Part shown: in pieces, positions 56,455 to 64,000 of the stretch
How positions within the stretch are numbered: the stretch's first letter is position 1
Layout: each line of letters starts with the position of its first letter
NCBI GenBank assembly: GCA_005406025.1
Contig: BGZK01000085.1
Coordinates: forward strand, 186,001-250,000
Origin: Eumeta japonica
Taxonomy: Eukaryota > Arthropoda > Insecta > Lepidoptera > Psychidae
Length of the DNA: 64,000 nucleotides
Direction: 5' to 3'
Notes under the pieces: model-generated
What the model was told of the DNA's origin: nothing
Seen by the model: only the letters and a program-made list of their open reading frames with translations
The model's database searches: none
Position numbers and translations under genes: made by a program

Positions 56455-57335
56455 ATAATTTAGTTATATCCTGCATCTTGTTCTTTTTATTCCCGACCAT
56501 TGCGGTGTGCCCCTCGTAGATGTGGTTAGTTCTTCCTTATGATTGAAATATTGATCTGTGAGAACGCAATAGATGAACAACACGTACTAATAAATATTTC
56601 TTTTTATGAGGTTTTCGAGTACTTCGAGATAGTTTATTATTTACTTGAAATATGAAACGCCATGTTGCCGCATGTACATTCGTAAAGATCGTCAATACAA
56701 TAAAAAGGCACTTAAGTTTTGCAAGCTAACAAGTTCGGTGTCGACGTTTCGCGGAAACTGTTAGTGTTGACCATTGATGACGAAAAGCTTAGAGAGCTTA
56801 TTCATAGGATTTTGTATAAAAACAATTTTTCTTTGTTATCATTTTAATTAGGCACTACTTTCCGTGCGTCAGGTGACGTCATCCCACTGCAGGAGTACAA
56901 TTCCCCACAATCGTATTTCCTGATTGTGAGGTTTGAACTCACTCGTTAAATGTATCCAGTGAGGGTTGGGAACCGGTAACGACTGTTTTAACAATTTGAC
57001 GACTCCGTTACGAACTTTCGGCTGAACATACAGGAAAACCGGACCCAATGGCTTGCGATTCGCATGTAGTCAGGTATTGAATCAGTTACTTCATTTCATT
57101 CGGTAATATTAATCAACATTATTATTAATTTCGTTCTAGATACAGTGACTTAGTAAACAAGAGAAATTTTAACGTAATTTAAAACTCTTAACGAATATAA
57201 TTTAACAATAATTGCAAAGAAATTAAAACAATTTGAATTCGAATACGGAAGAAGCATTTCCGCCCGGTGACATCCGAATCGATTCAATATAATAGGCCTA
57301 ATGTAAATAAGACGCGTTGTGCCGGCGTTCAAAGC
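56455..57335. other. AT-rich stretch, nothing recognised
   Basis: AT-rich with TGACGTCAT at 56874 (single CRE-like site). No gene or element recognised. Confidence 0.35.
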
Positions 57336-57339
57336 CGTG

Positions 57340-57490
57340 AATATTCGAACATTCGGGTTGGTGAGCATTCGCGCGGCGTCGGCGCAACGGCGAATGTGGG
57401 TCGCGAGTGGAGCGCGACGCCGCTCTGTGGTTATCTTGACCCACATAGCCGTGGCGGCCGAGGTTGCGGCCGGTTACGCGGCGACTTAAT
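57340..57490. other. GC/CpG-rich patch
   Basis: About 150 bp of CpG-rich DNA open on plus (79 codons) and minus (98 codons) simultaneously; no recognised protein. Confidence 0.3.
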
Positions 57491-57494
57491 CAAA

Positions 57495-59205
57495 TTTTTA
57501 CCCTAGGTGTTTAAGCGCATTCCGTCTATTAATAACGTATTCGTTCTGACCACTTTCGAATTTAAAACAATAACTTTTTTGTATAAATGTAAACAATGAA
57601 GCAACATGGTGAAAATTATATATCGACTTATGTTATTCATATGGAAAATACATTTAGTATTCACTACTTAAATAAAAATAAGAATTACAATGGTTCAGTC
57701 AATTCAATTAAAATCATGTGATAAACCAAAAAAGTGAAATAGATAGGTACATTATCAATATAGTCGATTGGGGTGTGCTTTTTATAACAAGGAAGTTCTA
57801 TTGCAATGGTAAAAATATGAGATGAAAATTGGAACAGAAACCTAGAGTTAATTATATTATTATTTACTGCAACATCAAGTCGCCATTTTTCTACTAGAGA
57901 AAGCTTTTACCAAATTAAATGCAGAGTATGGAAACTCAAACTAAAAGGTCAGATTAATTAACTGCAGCATCTTAAAATGCTTTGCATCTGTAACAATACT
58001 CGTTCACAGATAATTATAATATTTGACATCTTAGTCTGTTCATAATGCCATCGATAGAATATGACATCAACACTGTAAAATCTTCAGCAAACCACATGGC
58101 AGGGGTCAATATTATCATCAATAACAAACATTTTCTATGACAATGCAGACAAACAAAATGTAACATTATAATTGAACTGAATAATCTATGAACACAGTCT
58201 ATACAACAACTGGACCAGTTATGCCAAAACGAGTCAACCCACACAGAACTAATTTCGAGATAAATCAAGTTAAAGTCTAAGACTGTTAAGTTTATATTTC
58301 CAGTTAGGTTTATTTAATAAATAAACAGCTATTTTCTATTATTTGTTTCGTACATTTAACACATAAGGGATACTTTACTACAGTGTGTATTAAAATCTCA
58401 TTTTTAACCGAATTGAGGGTTGACTCATTTTGATATAACATGGTCCAATTGTCGTGACCTATAAATTCAAAATAGGTATACAAAAATATCAAACTTTAAA
58501 ACAAGCAATTAACAAAATAGTAATAATAATTTTTTTCAAATGGAGAGTTTTTCAAGTTCGCCTAGGGTAGGTTTGAAGTGGACTTGTGCTGAACAAACGC
58601 CAGTGAGACAAGCTTAACTAGGTGAAGGACGTTAGTGCTAGCCTTCTAGGACTCCTAGCTATTCTATAACGACGGCGTGTAACGAACGACAACGTAACAG
58701 TTGCTACTGATTGCTGCAGATAGAGGCTGCCTCAAAACAATGTTATGAATTCAATTAATAGCATTCCAAAAATATACATTTGGGAAAACAATTGACTCTC
58801 CAATTAATTTCAAGAAAGTTTCTTTAGAATTGAATAATGAACATGATAGATTTTTATATGTCAATGTCATTCAAAATATTCACTTTCGATAGTTAAACAG
58901 TATGGTAATACAGAAACATTGAAATACATAAATGAAAGGTATTTGTATTTGAAAATACAATGGAAATCAAATTTACACTTCACAATTTTTGTTCATATAT
59001 AACAATAATTATAGCTATTTAAGTTTTGAGCACCAGGTACAACAAATTTTAAGCTTCATCTTAACAATATAAAAGACTATCAGAGCATACTAGTCTTATT
59101 CAAAGATGATCAGCTTAAGAGTATTCCAGGAATAAAAAACTTTAAAATACTGATGCGAATCAAATTCACTTGGACAATCATCCATGAATACACGGTAACC
59201 GTCAA
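57495..59205. other. AT-rich stretch, nothing recognised
   Basis: AT-rich DNA; minus frames at 58268-58014 and 58492-58310 have no recognised motif. 58600-58690 is slightly GC-richer. Confidence 0.35.
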
Positions 59206-59209
59206 AAAC

Positions 59210-59475
59210 CGTTAGCCGTGAAGGTACCAATGACGTCGGTGCGCGGCGGCGGTTGATGCGTGACAGATAACAGCTAGGTACCGAATACCGCGCGGCCGCG
59301 ATTCCATGACGCGCCGGAGCCGGCGGGACCTTGGGCGGCGTGCGGGGCGGGCGGCGGCGCGTTATCTGCCGCGCTATCAGTGCGCGAGACTCCCGCCGCT
59401 TGCCGTTATCGCACTATCGGCGACCACCGCCACCGCCCGCGATCTCCACGACTATTCGGCGATCAATTGCTTTTT
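59210..59475. other. GC/CpG-rich patch
   Basis: About 260 bp with GGGCGGCGTGCGGGGCGGGC and TATCGGCGACC wording. Two plus frames overlap. Candidate regulatory DNA like the other patches. Confidence 0.35.
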
Positions 59476-59592
59476 AATCGGACTCAAAATCAAGTTCACC
59501 ATGAATCCGACAAAAAGAACTTATGGGGAAAACACATAGTTTCTTCAGAGTACCACACAACTTTAGTCATACTACTGTATATAGTTTTTACT

Positions 59593-59620
59593 CTTGGGAT
59601 TTGACATGTCAAATCCCAAG
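59593..59620. repeat. 28-bp perfect palindrome
   Basis: CTTGGGATTTGACA is followed with no spacer by its exact complement TGTCAAATCCCAAG. The same peptide word WDLTCQIP therefore appears in frames on both strands, a pure consequence of the palindrome. Confidence 0.95.
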
Positions 59621-59744
59621 TATTTACAGCTCCATTCACCTGAACATGGAATGCATTTTTACACCTTTCGTATTGACTGATGATGCTGTGTCCACCATGA
59701 TCTCTAATTATTTTAATTATAATTATGGTCATGCACTCGTCTTG

Positions 59745-59815
59745 ATCTAGATTCAGATTCGGGTCTCACTTTCAATCTCTATCTCAGTGACACCTTTAGT
59801 TTGATTCTGATCTAA
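59745..59815. repeat. Degenerate hexamer-like repeat
   Basis: GATCTAGATTCAGATTCGGG and following CTATCTC/GATTCTGATC words resemble the cryptic repeats at 15120, 22000 and 26490. Confidence 0.4.
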
Positions 59816-59819
59816 TTAT

Positions 59820-60070
59820 CCTACTTTTTAAGGGGTTTTAAACTTTCTAAATATTTCTGGAATCAAAAGTACCCTATGTGTATCCCAATTAACTCCTCTA
59901 TCTTTAAGTAAATATCCCATCAGATTGGTTTAGCCGTTTCCAAGATTAACCCCTACATATGATAAACAAAGAAATTTTAACTTTTTTAATATATCGGTAA
60001 AGATTGTTCCAACTATTCTAACATATATATATATATATAAAGAAAAAAATTTAATCCCAGTTAAGTATTA
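59820..60070. other. AT-rich stretch with a TA run
   Basis: A short (TA)n tract at about 60022-60039; otherwise AT-rich with no features. Confidence 0.5.
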
Positions 60071-60074
60071 AACG

Positions 60075-60210
60075 AATAAACGGGCGCGTCTAACGTCGAC
60101 TTCGAAGGCTATGCGGCGTAACAGCGGCCGGCGGGCCCATCCGTCCGCACTTTCGCCGAGGCGCGCTCGCCGCTCTCCGAGTTGTCGTCGCCGAGTCTCG
60201 TTAACGAGTA
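60075..60210. other. GC/CpG-rich patch
   Basis: About 135 CpG-dense bp (GGCCGGCGGGCCC); no coding content recognised. Confidence 0.35.
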
Positions 60211-60214
60211 AACA

Positions 60215-61000
60215 GAAAAACGCTGGACTGTGACATAACACGATCTAGCGGCGTAAATAGCTTATATTCGAACATTGGATGTGTACACAATTTTTCACTG
60301 GCTGCACCGAAATAACATGCCAAAATGTCTATATGTGATATCACGAAGCCACTGTTTAATCAAATGTGTTGTAGTCTGTTGGAAATAACTATTTGAAAAT
60401 TAATAGTTTCTCAAATCTCTTAACGTTTAAAATTTCTTAGACCCATTTTAATTTTAATATCCAAATTACTTGATCTTTTTTAATCTAGTTATGCATAAAT
60501 AGTCTAAGATATTTACCAGACTATGGTTAATATTAAATTATTTTTATGTATTCATTATGAAAATTGACTCTGACATTTAGTACAATACAAGAAAGTGATG
60601 GATCGTTTTTCATTTAAATAGTGTATTACTCAGTTTAATTTTTTTACCTCACACGATGAATAAACACATTGACAACATACTGTTTATTCCACTGAAATCT
60701 AATGGGACTGGAAATATTATTTTAGTGAAGTAATCAATAATCTTATTTATGTATAGACAAAATCATAGGCAATATATAAAGCAAATGTAACAAAACAATT
60801 TTCTTTGTTTCTTGATAATCTAGAATCTAAAGCTATTTTTCTATCGAAAATTTTTAAAATAAACTGTTTCTAAAGATAGAACTAATTTGAATGTTAATTA
60901 ATTACTACATATAATATTTTTTTAGAAATGTTTATTACTCCTACATTAAACCTGCAGCAAACTTGTTTGTAATCCACTGTCTGTTTTCCATATTTGGTAC
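60215..61000. other. AT-rich stretch, nothing recognised
   Basis: AT-rich sequence up to the pogo-like MITE. Nothing seen. Confidence 0.4.
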
Positions 61001-61002
61001 TA

Positions 61003-61501
61003 CAGTGGAATCTCAATAACTCGAACATCATTAAGTCGAAATCCTTAGTATATCGAAAAAAATTGCCATTCCCTTCCGATGAACCCCTAAATATGCAGTA
61101 TCTCGAATTATTTAGACTTTGTAACTCAAACAAAATGTTATTTCCCTACAAAGTATTGATAGTATATATTTATACTCTATAACTTGAATTTCAAAAAGAA
61201 GACTCCGTTAAGTCGTAGTTGGTAAAATATAATGACGTCTTACTTGGAATTCCCTGAAATAATAGCAATAAATTCCAAAATTAATGTTTGGGTAGGGGAC
61301 TTCTAATCTATTGTTTTTGTCTTGTACATATGCAATGGAATGAATACATTTATGAAACTTTTTAAGTAACACGGCTGTGAACGTTATGTTTGTTCCTTGT
61401 CGACACAGTCATATGTATCTCAAGTTCTTGTTAGGTCAAAAACTCGTTAACTCGAATTTTTTTGCATTTCCCTTGACATTCGAGTTATTGAGATTCCACT
61501 G
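61003..61501. mobile_element. Pogo/Tigger-like MITE (499 bp)
   Basis: Perfect terminal inverted repeats of 23 bp beginning CAGTGGAATCTCAATAACTC, flanked by TA on both sides (61001-61002 and 61502-61503), as for Tc1/mariner/pogo insertions. The subterminal regions repeat TCGAA words (CTCGAA, GTCGAA, ATCGAA), a feature of pogo-type termini. The CAGTGGAAxCTC end is characteristic of Tigger/pogo families. No transposase; small frames inside are chance. The perfect TIRs suggest relatively recent insertion. Confidence 0.85.
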
Positions 61502-61504
61502 TAG

Positions 61505-64000
61505 CATTATCAAAGCTTTTTCTTATATTACACAGGTTAACAATTTTTTTTTCCAGTTTCTATTTTAATGCATAAATTTGAATTCTATATTTAGAAAAAA
61601 GGAAAAATTTTATTTTTGATTTAAAAAGTTTGCTTTTGTCTTTTGTATGTCGCTAAATAAGTTTAGAAATTTTTGATTGGTATTATAAACAGATGTTACC
61701 AATTTGAATTAAAATAGCAGGAACTTTCTTATTACTCACACAGTATATAGCAACTGTAGCTTTCTTAAACACCATTTTTGTATTTCACCGAGTGTAAAAA
61801 TGGCATCAAAATATTGTACTAAGGACTTTGATTAATTCTATTTTATTTGCTATTAATTTGTTGAAATTAAGAAGCACAAAATTTTCTTTAAGAACAAATT
61901 TTTCTTGAAAACATTAGGGTTACCAATTATCAAGAATTTATTGAAACAATGTCGAAATCCTTCAAAATCATGGGCTGCAGAATGTCTCTTAAATTGCAGA
62001 AATTATTACATATTCCCTTGGACTAATTAAAAAATAATGTGAGTACATATTATTTTTGTGCATAGAGAGTGAAAGAAGAGCAAAGAGAGCATTTTTACCA
62101 AGAGATGGACTTGTAAAACATTATAAGCAATATAACAGAAATATAATGGAAAATAATTATATGATAATAAAATGCATTGGCGGTTAATATGAGAAAAACC
62201 ATTCAAACATAGAAAACTTATAAAAAAATTTTTTTTGGCCATTGTTTACAATTTATTTTTTTTTGCTTTTATGTCTATTATTATTATTTTTGAATAAAAA
62301 TTACTTAAATGTAGAACTATTTTATTTTATAGCAATATACATTATAAGCATGAGAAAACAGGTATTTTTTTGTCAAAACATCAGTCTGGTTTCTACAAAA
62401 GCAAACTCTTAAAAAAATTTTTTCCTTTATTACTTATATAAAAGAAATAAAATTTGACATTTAAAACTAGGACTCAAATATTGTGTTGATCTGTATTATC
62501 TTTCAATAGGATGATTTTTTTTTTAAATGTACCTTGGTCTAATTTATATTTTACCCAGGTGGCTCTGATTCTATCTTAATAATACATAAATTCTTAGGAT
62601 GAATCAGAATACATAATTTCAATAAACAATGCAAGATTCGAAAATATAGTCTATTTCTGTAAGGTATGCCACATGAATTGTCAGTTTTACAATTTAGCAC
62701 CAACATGAGAAAATTTTAATCCATGACTTTTTTTGTGATTTATGCATTATAGTCACAATTGACAACAAAAGTTTGATGGACATTTATCTTTAATGTCTGT
62801 CATGCTATGTAATTTTTCATGACACGAATTGAGTTCCAAGTATGGTTGCTCCATCCTACTGTCTAATTCAGAGACGATGGTTTAACTTTAATACCGATTT
62901 TAGTCCGACGGCTGACAATAGACTAACGAAAACTCTATTCAGAAACGCATACTAACGTTAATACCGGTACTTAGGTGGGACTAGTGACCATTGTTTAATT
63001 AAATCACCTCGAACCAGGTTTAAGTGAGTTAGTACGGGATTTGTGTAACAGGTTAAAAACAGTTGTATACGCAAAATCATTTCATGTTTGTAGTTATGGA
63101 AATAAATGAGTGTGATGATATTATACAATATGACAAAATTTATGAAATACCAATTGAACAACCAAGGATTTATTGCAAAAAGATCGATCCATTCGAAATT
63201 TTCACTTTGTACTTGTTTTGTGATTATTAATGTCTGTTTGTTTATCTTTAATAATTTTAATTTTGGACTGAATTAAGTTCAGTAGAAAAACATTAACTTG
63301 TTCTCTTCCTTGTTGTCGGATTAAGTTTGCCGTTAATTAATGCTATTTTAAATTACAAAAGGTAAAGTAGATCAATAATTAAAGTCGAAATTAAAACCTC
63401 GTATGCCAATAATGCCATACTAGATTAATTAAATAAGCCCTTGTTAAAGCGACTAATTACAATAGGCAGTTGATTTTTATTATGCATATAATTTAGCATG
63501 TATTTGCAAATAGTTAGCATTATCATGTGTTGCCATTTAAAATATCTAATACTGGTGCTTACAAATATTGCGCTTAAGGACGACTCTAAATTGAATTGAC
63601 GTTAGATAGGTTAATCCGGCCTTAGTACTGGTTTAATTAGATCCACCTTAGTACTGGTCTTAGTACAACGTTTCTGAATTGGACAGTTAGTGATTACCTC
63701 CATAATATGGAATATCTTTGAAAAGAGATAACTAAACTTAATATTAATGCTTTGTGATTCCTTATAGGGATTAACAGAAGAAGACTGTATCAAAGAAGAG
63801 AGCACTGCAATAAGTATGTGTATAGAATAGTTTATAAATGTGTAAGATAGATTTAGAGCAAGGTATAGTTTACAGATATTTATATTACATATACACATTT
63901 TAAAATGTCAGATTATAAAAATAATGACTCAATAATCTTCCAGTTCCAATAGTAACATCAAAAAACTAAATTTTAACAATAAATTAACACTGTTAATATT
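61505..64000. other. AT-rich stretch, nothing firmly recognised
   Basis: Uniformly AT-rich. Around 63615-63665 CCTTAGTACTGGT is directly repeated twice within 40 bp, in a segment (62880-63670) slightly richer in ACTGG/TTAGT words. No coding sequence, RNA gene or element ends were found. Confidence 0.4.

Larger units (their letters stand above)
36125..64000 (-). other. MED13 intron upstream of the recognised exon (inferred, incomplete)
   Basis: Minus-strand sequence upstream of the acceptor should contain the first MED13 coding exon (typical words NGASLEDCH and NFFAL). I could not find these in any codon form up to 64000, so this stretch is read as one intron of at least 27.9 kb. If the CpG-rich block at 45110-45720 is a promoter, it could be an internal start or belong to another transcript. 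The inference rests on one exon. Confidence 0.45.

Noticed and set aside
57150..57446. MED13 first exon (NFFAI word on the minus strand)
   Set aside because: The neighbouring residues do not match SLEDCH and no donor follows the word; coincidence.
1..64000. tRNA, rRNA or known conserved miRNA genes
   Set aside because: I found no T-arm GGTTCGAAT-type box with a matching acceptor stem, no rRNA core words, and no seed-plus-arm match to conserved insect miRNAs I can recall.

Overview
The window looks like AT-rich insect DNA, most likely from a moth or butterfly. It carries relics of several mariner subfamilies, many dispersed non-autonomous repeats of a kind I associate with Lepidoptera, and one conserved animal exon. 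It has no prokaryotic gene organisation and no tRNA, rRNA or CRISPR array. The assignment to Lepidoptera is inferred from the repeats; assignment to an insect is firmer.

The only host coding sequence I can name is one exon on the minus strand (35773-36124). It matches the conserved N-terminal block of Mediator subunit 13 (MED13, skuld in Drosophila) and has a splice acceptor and donor at its ends. The neighbouring MED13 exons were not found, so the simplest reading is that the whole window is two very large MED13 introns around this exon: more than 35 kb downstream and almost 28 kb upstream. Nearly all other open frames are chance frames in GC-rich patches or shadows of transposase relics.

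Layout: 1-11.9 kb is AT-rich intron with GC-rich patches, one MITE-like repeat (3.66-4.12 kb) and a paired CRE/E-box cluster (6.75 kb). 11.95-13.16 kb is a minus-strand mariner relic split by a 425-bp repeat whose second copy is inverted at 34.6 kb. 19.5-23.5 kb holds a dispersed repeat with a (TA)28 microsatellite, a 1.05-kb foldback palindrome built of 120-bp units, and a 107-bp minisatellite. 24.8-26.5 kb holds two mariner fragments, an AATTCGAA-rich MITE and another dispersed repeat. 27.27-29.48 kb is the most striking object: a 2.2-kb element with about 270-bp terminal inverted repeats, a satellite-like core of 150-bp units and a 9-bp target duplication, inserted in a GC-rich patch. 32.0-33.3 kb has a long CpG-rich block and the inverted partner of the 3.7-kb MITE. 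After the exon come a 22-bp perfect hairpin (37.6 kb), mariner relics at 43.3, 50.8 and 55.5 kb (the second holding a 696-bp element that also has a 9-bp duplication), a CpG-rich block at 45.1-45.7 kb that could be a promoter/first exon, and a pogo/Tigger-like MITE at 61.0 kb.

No set of genes here forms an operon or pathway. The main biology is mobile-element structure (nested insertions, foldback elements and tandem arrays inside one probable transcription unit) and about thirty short GC/CpG-rich patches in an AT-rich background that may be regulatory DNA.
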